Shown here piece after piece: positions 6,216 through 12,898 of a stretch of 13,629 nucleotides of DNA. Source of the stretch: CAYTSA01 sp964440345. Its GTDB lineage: Bacteria; Desulfobacterota; Desulfovibrionia; Desulfovibrionales; Desulfovibrionaceae. The number at the start of each line of letters is the position of its first letter. The stretch's first letter is position 1. The translations under genes and the position numbers were made by a program. The stretch covers positions 1-13,629 of the forward strand of contig CAYTSA010000098.1 of the NCBI GenBank assembly GCA_964440345.1, written 5' to 3'. The notes beneath the pieces are model-generated. The model saw only the letters and a list, made by a program, of their open reading frames with translations. It did no database searches and was not told where the DNA came from.

Positions 6216-6258
6216 TGCGCACGCATTGCGTTCGCACTGCGCTAGCAATGCGAACGCA
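6216..6258. repeat. 11-bp direct repeat array (TGCGNNNGCA x4)
   Basis: Four 10-bp units, each followed by one spacer base, are TGCGCACGCA (6216), TGCGTTCGCA (6227), TGCGCTAGCA (6238) and TGCGAACGCA (6249). Every unit keeps TGCG and GCA with three variable bases between. Units 2 and 4 are exact reverse complements of each other. This regularity in the intergenic region upstream of the activator is typical of operators or iterons rather than chance. Confidence 0.8.
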
Positions 6259-6295
6259 CGCCAAGCCGCGCGCCGAGGAATGGGAGGGGAGGCGA

Positions 6296-6321
6296 AAGCT
6301 GCAGGCAGAAAGCTGCAGCTT
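6296..6321 (-). terminator. possible terminator hairpin after the universal stress protein gene
   Basis: AAGCTGCAG (6296-6304) and CTGCAGCTT (6313-6321) form a 9-bp stem with an 8-base loop about 20 bases past the stop codon at 6341. On the minus strand only three T's follow, so it would be a weak or factor-assisted terminator. Confidence 0.42.
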
Positions 6322-6340
6322 CAGAGTGATGCACTACTGG

Positions 6341-7162
6341 CTACTTACACACCCACAGGGTGAAGCCTTCCACCCGCTTGAGCAGCTGGATGGCTGTGGA
6401 GCCCGGCTGAAAGGTCTTGATGACGCCGGGTTTCTTGCCGGACATGCCGGTGGCGACCACGGCGTAGTTGTGGGTTGCGGCTTCGGCCAGGATGGCTTTG
6501 GCTGGCGAATCATCCGTTACTACGCGCTCATGAATTCGCTCTTCCTCCACGCCATTGGCCGCAAGCGCAGCACGGGAGGCGTCAAAAACATCTTGCACTT
6601 CGGGGCTATTTGCGTCCTGGTCGGTTTGCACAGTGAAAATGGTTACCGAAATTTCCGGCTTGTCAGCAATCATGAAGCCCACGTGATCTGCTATGCACAA
6701 GGAGGATTCAGACCCGTCTGCGCAGAGCAGCACGCTCTTGTTGTGCAGCAGCGCGGGCCGGCGGCACACCCACACCGGGAAGTCAATGTCCTTCCACAGC
6801 ACGTCGTTGCTGACTGAATCGGAAATAAGCCCCTCCATCCAGGTCAGGCCGCGGCGGCCAAAGATCACGGCGTCGTATTGTCCCTTGAGCGCCTCCTGGA
6901 TGATTTCCTTGACTGTGCCGCCGCGGGAGCGCATGGATTTTGTCTCCACTTTGGTTGCCGGGCAGCCCTCGGCAACGACCCAGTCCTTGGCTTTGGCCAG
7001 AGCTTTCTGCCCCTGGCCTGCCGGCAGGTTGGGACCCCGCTGATCTACATAAAAAAGAGTCAGGCGCAGGTCGCAAAAGTCCGGGAAAAACCCGTGCATG
7101 AACCGCAGGCCAAACCAGGTGGTCTCGTCGTCGCCGATTGTTACCAGAAGATGCTTTTCCAT
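6341..7162 (-). CDS. universal stress protein, two UspA domains
   Basis: A 273-residue cytoplasmic protein with two tandem Usp domains, about 1-135 and 142-273. Domain 1 begins KHLLVTIGDDETTW and ends with FGRRG-LTWMEGLIS-DSVS-x-DVL (101-122) then PVWVCR. This is nearly the nucleotide-binding G-x2-G-x9-G-S/T motif, with Asp in place of the last Gly. Domain 2 begins KSVLLCADGSESS (142-155) and ends ATGMSGKKPG...QPGSTAIQLLKR then FTLWVC, with the G-x2-G to G-S/T spacing two residues longer than usual. Proteins of this family help cells survive stress and some bind ATP; these departures leave nucleotide binding uncertain. The start at 7162 has an AAGGAT site. It lies 27 bases after the P-type ATPase gene and is probably co-transcribed, suggesting a role in regulating or supporting the pump. 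Confidence 0.9.
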   Translation of the reverse strand: MEKHLLVTIGDDETTWFGLRFMHGFFPDFCDLRLTLFYVDQRGPNLPAGQGQKALAKAKDWVVAEGCPATKVETKSMRSRGGTVKEIIQEALKGQYDAVIFGRRGLTWMEGLISDSVSNDVLWKDIDFPVWVCRRPALLHNKSVLLCADGSESSLCIADHVGFMIADKPEISVTIFTVQTDQDANSPEVQDVFDASRAALAANGVEEERIHERVVTDDSPAKAILAEAATHNYAVVATGMSGKKPGVIKTFQPGSTAIQLLKRVEGFTLWVCK

Positions 7163-7189
7163 AGTATATCCTTATTGGTTGCTCTGCAT

Positions 7190-9871
7190 TCAGCTTCTTT
7201 GCCGGCGCACGAATTTGTCGAGTTCCACCAGCACAATAACCGAGGCGGACATGGCGATGATCTTCACCCAGTCGTACAACGCCAGAGCCTCTGTGCGGAA
7301 CACCCACTGCAGGGCGGGCGAGTAGACCACGGTCACCTGGGCGAGCACGGCCAGAAACATGGAGATAAACAGAAACTTGTTGGAAAAAGGACTGAGCCGA
7401 AACACAGACTTGAGCTCTGACCGGGCGTTCCATGCCTGGAAAAACTGGAAAAAGACCATGGTTGTCACGGCCATGGTGCGGGCCTTTTCCAGGCTGTAGC
7501 CCTGGTTCATGGCGTAGGTAAATATGTACACCACGCCAATGGCGATGAGTATGCTGACGATGAGCGTCCGTTCAACCAGCCGGCGGTTCATGACGCCTTC
7601 CTTGGGCGGCCGCGGCGGTTTGTTTTCCACGCCGGGTTCGCCTGGCTCAAACGCCAGGGCCACATCCTGCAGACCGTTGGTAACCAAGTTTATCCACAAC
7701 AGCTGGGCCGGCACGTACGGAATGGGAATGCCCATGAGCACCGAGGCCAAGATGGACCAGACCGCGGCAATGCCTGTGGGAATAAGGAAAAACGTCACCT
7801 TGCGCAGGTTTTCGAAGACGATGCGGCCCTCGCGCACGGCGGAGTATATGGAGGAGAAGTTGTCGTCCACCAACACCATGTCTGCAGCCTCGCGGGCCAC
7901 GTCTGTGCCGTTTTTGCCCATGGCCACGCCTATGTGCGAAGCTTTCAGGGCCGGGGCGTCGTTCACGCCGTCGCCGGTAACGGCCACGATTTCTCCCTGC
8001 TCCTTCAAAGCTTCTACAATGCGGTACTTTTGACTTGGCGCTATGCGTGCGAAAACGTTCACTGTTTTCACCTTTTCCGCCAGTTGTGCGTCGCTCATGG
8101 AATGGAGCATGCCGCCAGTGACCACCTCGTCGTGCTCGTCGGTCAAACCTAGCTTGCGGGAGATGGCCTTGGCAGTGTCGGCGTGGTCGCCGGTGATCAT
8201 TTTCACAGTAATGCCGGCCCTGCGACAACCCTTTATCGCCTCAATGGCCTGGGGCCTGGGCGGGTCTATCATGCCTTGCAAGCCCACGAATACCAGCCTG
8301 TCTGTGGCGTCCGTGTCTGTAATGTGTTCAGAGTCCGCCGGCATTTCTCGCACAGCAAAGGCCAGCACCCGCAGGCCTTCCCGGGCCCACTCCGCGGCTT
8401 TATCGCGGATTTCGCCGGCGTTTATGCCCTGCTGATACGTGCAAGTCTGGCACAGCTCCAGCAGCCGATCCGGGCCGCCCTTGACGAACATGATCTTCCT
8501 GTCCCCGTGCTGGTGCAAGGTGGCCATATAGCCCCGGTCGGACTCAAATGGCAGCATATCTAGTTCCGGCCACGACTCCCGCTCGCTATCTCTGGTCATG
8601 CCAGTCTTGCGGGCGGAGACGATGAGCGCGCCCTCGGTGGGATCGCCGTCTACGCGCCATGCTTCGTCCTCATACATCAGCCGGCTCTCGTTGCACAGCA
8701 ACCCCACGCGCATCATTGTCTGCAGCGATTCCAGGTCCTCCTGGTCCATACTCTGCAGTTCTTTGGGTCCGCCTTCCGTAAAAGCCCGCACGCCGCCTTC
8801 GGGCTCATAGCCTTCGCCGTCCAGCTCCCAGTCATGGCGGCCGTCGTAGGCCCGTTTCACGGTCATTTCGTTCACAGTCAGCGTGCCTGTTTTGTCCGAG
8901 CAAATGACCGTGGTTGAGCCCAGGGTCTCCACCGCCGGCAGTTTGCGGATGATCGCGTTGTGTCTCGCCATGCGGGCCACGCCAACAGCCATGGCTATGG
9001 TCACCACAATGGGCAGCCCCTCAGGCACGGTGGCCACAGCCGCGGCCACTGCAGTCATGAACATTTCCTTGACCGGTTCGCCCACGAAAATGCCCAGGCC
9101 AAAAAGCAGCCCGGCGGAGCCGAGCACGATGAGCCCAATGATCTGGGCAAAGCGGTGAATCTTCTGCTGAATAGGCGCTTGCACCACGCCCACGTCCTGC
9201 ATGTCTTGGGCTATGCCGCCCAGCTCGGTGGCGGCGCCAGTTTCCACCACCACGGCCTTGCCCCGGCCGGAGACCACAATGGAGCCCATGAAGCCCATGT
9301 TCACCTTGTCTCCAGGAGTCAGGTGCTCGTCTGTGACGATAGGATCAATGGATTTTTCAACCGGAATGGACTCCCCGGTCAGCATGGATTCGTCGATTTT
9401 CAGTTCAGTGGCGCTGAACATCCGCAAATCAGCAGGCGCCATGGAGCCGGAGACCAGAAAAACCACGTCGCCCGGGACCAGGGTCCGGCTGTCCACCTCG
9501 CGCTCTTTTCCGTCGCGCAGAACGTGGGCTTTGGGGTTGACCAGTTTTTTCAGTGAGCGAACGCTTTTTTCCGCTTTCAGCTCCTGCACAAAGCCGATGA
9601 CGCCGTTGAGCAGTATAACCGCAAAAATAACGCCGCTATCGATGTATTCAGACAACGACAACGTGACCACGCCGGCCACGGCCAGGATGAAAATGAGCGG
9701 GCTTTTCACCTGGTTCATGGCGATGGCAAGAAGGTTCACCCCCTCTTCTTCGGTCAGCTGATTCGGCCCGTACTGGGCCAGCCGGCGTTCAGCTTCCTCT
9801 GTGGTCAGGCCTTTCTGGGAAGAACCCAACTCGGCAAAAATCTCTTGTATGGTGTGTCGATGCCACTGCAT
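7190..9871 (-). CDS. P2-type cation-transporting ATPase
   Basis: An 893-residue inner-membrane ion pump driven by ATP. It has an N-terminal cation-ATPase domain (WHRHTIQEIFAELGSSQKGLT), TM1-2 around 58-97, the actuator TGES at 165-168, PEGLP in TM4 at 283-287, and the phosphorylation motif CSDKTGTLT with catalytic Asp326. KGGPD at 464-468 marks the nucleotide domain. TGD (560-562) and TGDGVNDAP (632-640) are the P-domain hinge motifs. TM5-TM10 follow, including NLVTNGLQD at 728-736. Architecture and length match bacterial relatives of SERCA (P2A). However, TM5 reads FLIPTGIAAV where SERCA has YLISSNVGEV, and TM6 has NLVTN instead of NLVTD, so several calcium ligands are missing and the transported ion is open. 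All catalytic residues are intact. The start has an AGGAG site. It lies upstream of a universal stress gene in a likely operon. Confidence 0.94.
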   Translation of the reverse strand: MQWHRHTIQEIFAELGSSQKGLTTEEAERRLAQYGPNQLTEEEGVNLLAIAMNQVKSPLIFILAVAGVVTLSLSEYIDSGVIFAVILLNGVIGFVQELKAEKSVRSLKKLVNPKAHVLRDGKEREVDSRTLVPGDVVFLVSGSMAPADLRMFSATELKIDESMLTGESIPVEKSIDPIVTDEHLTPGDKVNMGFMGSIVVSGRGKAVVVETGAATELGGIAQDMQDVGVVQAPIQQKIHRFAQIIGLIVLGSAGLLFGLGIFVGEPVKEMFMTAVAAAVATVPEGLPIVVTIAMAVGVARMARHNAIIRKLPAVETLGSTTVICSDKTGTLTVNEMTVKRAYDGRHDWELDGEGYEPEGGVRAFTEGGPKELQSMDQEDLESLQTMMRVGLLCNESRLMYEDEAWRVDGDPTEGALIVSARKTGMTRDSERESWPELDMLPFESDRGYMATLHQHGDRKIMFVKGGPDRLLELCQTCTYQQGINAGEIRDKAAEWAREGLRVLAFAVREMPADSEHITDTDATDRLVFVGLQGMIDPPRPQAIEAIKGCRRAGITVKMITGDHADTAKAISRKLGLTDEHDEVVTGGMLHSMSDAQLAEKVKTVNVFARIAPSQKYRIVEALKEQGEIVAVTGDGVNDAPALKASHIGVAMGKNGTDVAREAADMVLVDDNFSSIYSAVREGRIVFENLRKVTFFLIPTGIAAVWSILASVLMGIPIPYVPAQLLWINLVTNGLQDVALAFEPGEPGVENKPPRPPKEGVMNRRLVERTLIVSILIAIGVVYIFTYAMNQGYSLEKARTMAVTTMVFFQFFQAWNARSELKSVFRLSPFSNKFLFISMFLAVLAQVTVVYSPALQWVFRTEALALYDWVKIIAMSASVIVLVELDKFVRRQRS

Positions 9872-10070
9872 GGCGAATCTCCTGTCACTATGCGGTGAAG
9901 ATATTTCAAGTTACGTCAGCCAGTTGACAATTCGGCGCAGTCTATCATAGCGGCGGGAAAAGTCTAGGGTCTGAAACATACAAACAAAGTACACGCAAGC
10001 TTGTCATCCAGCCTGGAAAACCGTACATACCTCCCGCCGCACGCAGCAATCCAGTTACGCAGGAGGAACC
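9872..10070. promoter_or_regulatory. divergent promoter region between the ATPase and trmH genes
   Basis: A 199-base spacer holds the start regions of both divergent units. A perfect TTGACA occurs at 9924-9929 on the plus strand, but the nearest TATCAT is only 13 bases away, so neither promoter can be placed with confidence. Ribosome binding sites are clear at both ends: AGGAG before the ATPase ATG and AGGAGG before the trmH ATG. Confidence 0.5.
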
Positions 10071-10661
10071 ATGCAACGAGAACGCACCAGCCGCCGGGCG
10101 GAACGGGTCCGCACTGTTCTGGCCCGGCGACAGCCCGACCTGTCCTTGATCCTTTCCAACATCCACGACCCGCACAACGTCTCTGCAGTGTACCGATCCT
10201 GTGACGCATTTGGTGTGGCCAAAGTTCATTTATATTATACAGATACTGCCTTTCCCGTGCTGGGACGCAAATCCTCGGCTTCGGCGCGCAAGTGGGTGGT
10301 TACCGAACGGCACAGCGACGCCGGGCGCATGGCCGCCACCCTGCGCAAGGAAGGCGTGCAGCTGCTGGCCACAGGCTTTAGCGAAACTGCCAAGCCACTG
10401 ACACAGCTGGATTTCACCCGGCCCACTGCCGTGATGCTGGGCAACGAACACGACGGCGTAGGCCCGGAGCTTAAAGCCCTGGCCGACCAGGAAGTGTACA
10501 TCCCCATGATGGGCATGGTGCAGTCGCTGAACGTTTCCGTGGCCGCCGCAATCATCCTGTACGAAGCCTGGAGGCAGCGCACCGCTGCAGGCATGTACGA
10601 CAATCCGCGCTTTGACAATGCAACGCTGGAGCAACTGGCCGAGCAGTGGATGGGGATGTAG
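10071..10661 (+). CDS. trmH: tRNA (guanosine-18-2'-O)-methyltransferase, SpoU/TrmH family
   Basis: A 196-residue SAM-dependent methyltransferase expected to methylate the ribose of G18 in the D-loop of tRNAs. All three SPOUT motifs are visible. Motif 1 is NIHDPHNVSAVYRSCDAFGV (30-49) with the catalytic Arg42. Motif 2 is VMLGNEHDGVGPEL (121-134) with Asn125 and Glu126. Motif 3 is IPMMGMVQSLNVSVAAAIILYE (144-165), which forms the knotted SAM site. The short N-terminus RERTSRRAERVRTVLARRQPDLSLIL and total length fit the compact TrmH type such as that of Thermus, and it lacks the longer C-terminus of the E. coli protein. The start ATG follows AGGAGG by four bases. The exact target (G18 versus another SpoU site) is inferred from overall similarity. 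Confidence 0.88.
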   Translation: MQRERTSRRAERVRTVLARRQPDLSLILSNIHDPHNVSAVYRSCDAFGVAKVHLYYTDTAFPVLGRKSSASARKWVVTERHSDAGRMAATLRKEGVQLLATGFSETAKPLTQLDFTRPTAVMLGNEHDGVGPELKALADQEVYIPMMGMVQSLNVSVAAAIILYEAWRQRTAAGMYDNPRFDNATLEQLAEQWMGM

Positions 10662-10668
10662 CCCCGGC

Positions 10669-10722
10669 GGCTGAACAACATCGGCTGAACAACATCGGCT
10701 GAACAACATCGGCTGAACAACA
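10669..10722. repeat. 14-bp tandem repeat, 3.9 copies
   Basis: The unit GGCTGAACAACATC is repeated at 10669, 10683 and 10697, with a fourth 12-base copy at 10711-10722. The copies are identical. The array starts eight bases after the trmH stop codon. The last unit reads GGCTG-AACAA-CAGCC with the following bases, a small hairpin without a T-tract. Identical copies suggest recent replication slippage. Confidence 0.95.
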
Positions 10723-10786
10723 GCCAGCCATTCATACTCCCCATTCCACAAGTAAAAAAGATCGTTGCAGGGACACCCGCATCATG

Positions 10787-10845
10787 CTCAATGAAGCACC
10801 AAGGCGGGCGGCCGCAAGGCTCGCCCTACACCATGAGACATTGAG
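10787..10845. repeat. REP-like palindromic element
   Basis: A GC-rich hairpin, GGGCGGCC (10806-10813), loop GCAA, then GGCTCGCCC (10818-10826), pairs with one bulge. It is framed by the 7-bp inverted repeat CTCAATG (10787-10793) and CATTGAG (10839-10845). Stable hairpins of the GGGCGAGCC type, located between genes and ending in CTACA, resemble dispersed REP-like elements. No T-run follows either side, so it is not a standard terminator, though it may stabilise the trmH transcript end. Confidence 0.55.
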
Positions 10846-10975
10846 GCCGCATGCCGGACGTGTACTGATCTGACTACACTCCCCCCTGACCTGCAGCCGG
10901 GTTGCCAGGCCAGCGCTGTCAGGCGGTGGATTACGGACTCAGGCCAGCCCATCATCTCTAATGATCGCATTGTTT

Positions 10976-11004
10976 TTGCGGTTAATGTAGTCTAAGGATA
11001 CAAC
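10976..11004 (+). promoter_or_regulatory. possible promoter of the glycosyltransferase gene
   Basis: TTGCGG (10976-10981) and TACAAC (10999-11004) are separated by 17 bases. Both are moderate matches to sigma-70 consensus. Transcription would begin near 11011, upstream of either candidate start codon. Confidence 0.38.
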
Positions 11005-11072
11005 AAAAGCACACTGCGTAATACAACACTCTGAGGTTTTTGCGTGAAAATCAAGACATTCGAAATGTTGCA

Positions 11073-12680
11073 ATGAAAGATTCCGCCACCGCTGCTGAAT
11101 CCCCCTCGGAAACGCTAATCCGCGAACTTGCCCGCGGCGCCTGCGGCCGGGAGCGCTTGATGGACCTGGCCAAGCTGGCCAGGGCTGCAGACAAAGCCGA
11201 ATTGGCCCAGGCCATGGAGCTGGCCGCCTGGGAGATTGACCCACTGAACGGGGAGACTGCGTTTCGCCTGCTGCGGGACAACCCCCGGCCGGTTATCCAG
11301 ACCGCCTGCCGGGCCATTGTAGCCGGCTGGCGGCCTGCCGAGGACGAAGATTTTGCTCGCGCCGCCCAGGACCGGGACATGGAAGCTGCAGCCTGCCGGC
11401 TGGATGCGCTGCTGGCCAAAGACCCTGGCAACCTCTACTGGCTGCGCTCGGCCATGGCCCACGACGTGTTGCTGGGCCGGCCCGGGCAAATACTGGAGCG
11501 GCTGGAGCGGATGCAGTCTGTGCAGGAACTGAAGCCTGCCCTGGCCCTGGTCAAGAGCCACGCCTTGTTCCAAGCCCGTGACTACGCTGCGGCGGTAAAA
11601 GCCTATGCTTTGATTCCCGGCGGCTTTCCCGAAGCGCGTGCTCGCGGCGCGGAAGCATTGCACCGGCTGGGCAAGGACCAGGCCCCGGCCGAAATGCGCG
11701 CCGCCGCGGACAAGCGGCCCTGGTACGCGCACTGGCGACTGCGCGCCTGGGATATGGAACACGGCAGAGACAACCTGACCGCCAGGCTGGACGGTAGAGT
11801 GGCTGTCTGTCTGTATTCCTACAACAAAGCAGAAGAACTGAACGACACCCTGCGGGCGCTGGCCGGGTCCGGCCTGGCTGAGGCTACAGTGTACGTCCTG
11901 AACAACGGCTCCACCGACGCCACAGGCGACGTTATCGACTCCTGGGCCGAGCGCATGGGCGAGCGGCTCCGGCCGGTCCACCTGCCCGTAAACACTGGCG
12001 CGCCCGCTGCCCGCAACTGGCTCATCCAGTTGGCCCGGGACACGGACTGGCTGGCGTTTCTGGACGACGACGCTCTGGTCCCAGCAGACTGGCTGGGCAG
12101 GCTTTGCGCAGCCGCGCAAAGCTACCCAAAGGCAGGCGTGTGGGGCTGCAAGGTGGTCGACGCCTTTGCGCCAGCTGTCATCCAGCACGCCGACGGAACC
12201 CTGGCCGCCAGCACCGAGAAGCTGAAAGCCACCGACCGGCCGGAACACGCATACCGCCGCCGGCTGCAGGTGCTGGGCTTGCAGAACCAGGACCTGGACT
12301 GCGGCCAGTTCGACTACAGCCGGCCCTGCGCCACGGTCACGGGCTGCTGCCACCTGTTCCGCACGCAGACCCTGCTGGAAACCGGGGGCTTCGACATCCG
12401 GCTGTCTCCCTCCCAATACGACGATCTGGACCACGATTTGCGCCTGGCCGCAGCCGGCAAGCCCGCGGTCTATTGGGGACACCTGACCGTGCGCCACGCC
12501 CGCCGCTCTGGCGCGGCCAGCCGGACCAGCGCGGCCGCCTTTGGCTCAGCCTTTGCCAACATGCGCACGCTGCAAATGCAGTGGACTGACGAGACCGCGG
12601 CGGTCATGCTGCGCACTGTGGACGAAACCATGCAGGACGACCTGCTGGACAAAGGGATAGACCTGGGCCGGGGCTGGTGA
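11073..12680 (+). CDS. family 2 glycosyltransferase with helical N-terminal half
   Basis: 535 residues from the ATG at 11073. Residues about 1-235 are alanine- and leucine-rich helices with TPR-like spacing (ALLAKDPGNLYWLRSAMAHDVLLG; SHALFQARDYAAAVKAYALIPGG). Residues 242-480 form a GT-A glycosyltransferase 2 domain: VAVCLYSYNKAEELNDTL, VYVLNNGSTDATGDVI, the NTGAPAARNWLI strand, and LAFLDDDALVPADWL, where DDD (331-333) is the nucleotide-sugar/metal-binding DXD motif. DDLDHDLRLAAAGKPAVYWG near 450-470 is the usual acceptor-side ED-type region. It would transfer a sugar from a nucleotide donor to a glycan or protein in the cytoplasm; donor and acceptor are unknown. The start is uncertain: an in-frame TTG at 11040 follows GAGG too closely, and the chosen ATG lacks a strong ribosome site. 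No neighbouring sugar genes are visible. Confidence 0.85.
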   Translation: MKDSATAAESPSETLIRELARGACGRERLMDLAKLARAADKAELAQAMELAAWEIDPLNGETAFRLLRDNPRPVIQTACRAIVAGWRPAEDEDFARAAQDRDMEAAACRLDALLAKDPGNLYWLRSAMAHDVLLGRPGQILERLERMQSVQELKPALALVKSHALFQARDYAAAVKAYALIPGGFPEARARGAEALHRLGKDQAPAEMRAAADKRPWYAHWRLRAWDMEHGRDNLTARLDGRVAVCLYSYNKAEELNDTLRALAGSGLAEATVYVLNNGSTDATGDVIDSWAERMGERLRPVHLPVNTGAPAARNWLIQLARDTDWLAFLDDDALVPADWLGRLCAAAQSYPKAGVWGCKVVDAFAPAVIQHADGTLAASTEKLKATDRPEHAYRRRLQVLGLQNQDLDCGQFDYSRPCATVTGCCHLFRTQTLLETGGFDIRLSPSQYDDLDHDLRLAAAGKPAVYWGHLTVRHARRSGAASRTSAAAFGSAFANMRTLQMQWTDETAAVMLRTVDETMQDDLLDKGIDLGRGW

Positions 12681-12746
12681 GTGCTGCGCGCCATGCCTTT
12701 GTCGGCTGATAAACATCAATAAATTAAATCTGTAACGGGCTCCTCC

Positions 12747-12762
12747 GCCCTGCAGCCAGGGC
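12747..12762. other. GC hairpin downstream of the glycosyltransferase gene
   Basis: GCCCTG (12747-12752), loop CAGC, CAGGGC (12757-12762) form a perfect 6-bp stem about 65 bases after the stop. No T-run follows, so it is only a weak candidate for transcript-end processing or termination. The rest of the 218-base spacer up to 12898 is AT-richer and shows no clear promoter for the protease. Confidence 0.4.
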
Positions 12763-12898
12763 AGAATGTCAAAACCGTGCTGCTTGAATAGATTTTTGCT
12801 GGCTCGGTGTTTTTTGTTTGCGCTACAGCTCAGAAACAGAGTATGCAGCAGCATGGCTTTGTAATCTCTTCCCGCCTTTCAGCTGCTACGGAGACATC

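Larger units (their letters stand above)
10662..11072. other. intergenic region between trmH and the glycosyltransferase gene
   Basis: About 400 bases without a supported gene. It holds the 14-bp tandem repeat, the REP-like hairpin and a possible promoter near its right end. Nothing else stands out; short frames on the minus strand look like chance. Confidence 0.5.

Noticed and set aside
7190..9871. Naming the pump a calcium ATPase
   Set aside because: Several calcium ligands are not conserved, so the ion is left open.
10669..10722. CRISPR-like array
   Set aside because: Units are 14 bp and directly adjacent with no spacers; a simple tandem repeat.
11115..12497. Long minus-strand open frame (460 residues) opposite the glycosyltransferase
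   Set aside because: Caused by GC-rich codon bias of the real gene; the composition is Gly/Gln/Val-rich with no recognisable motif.
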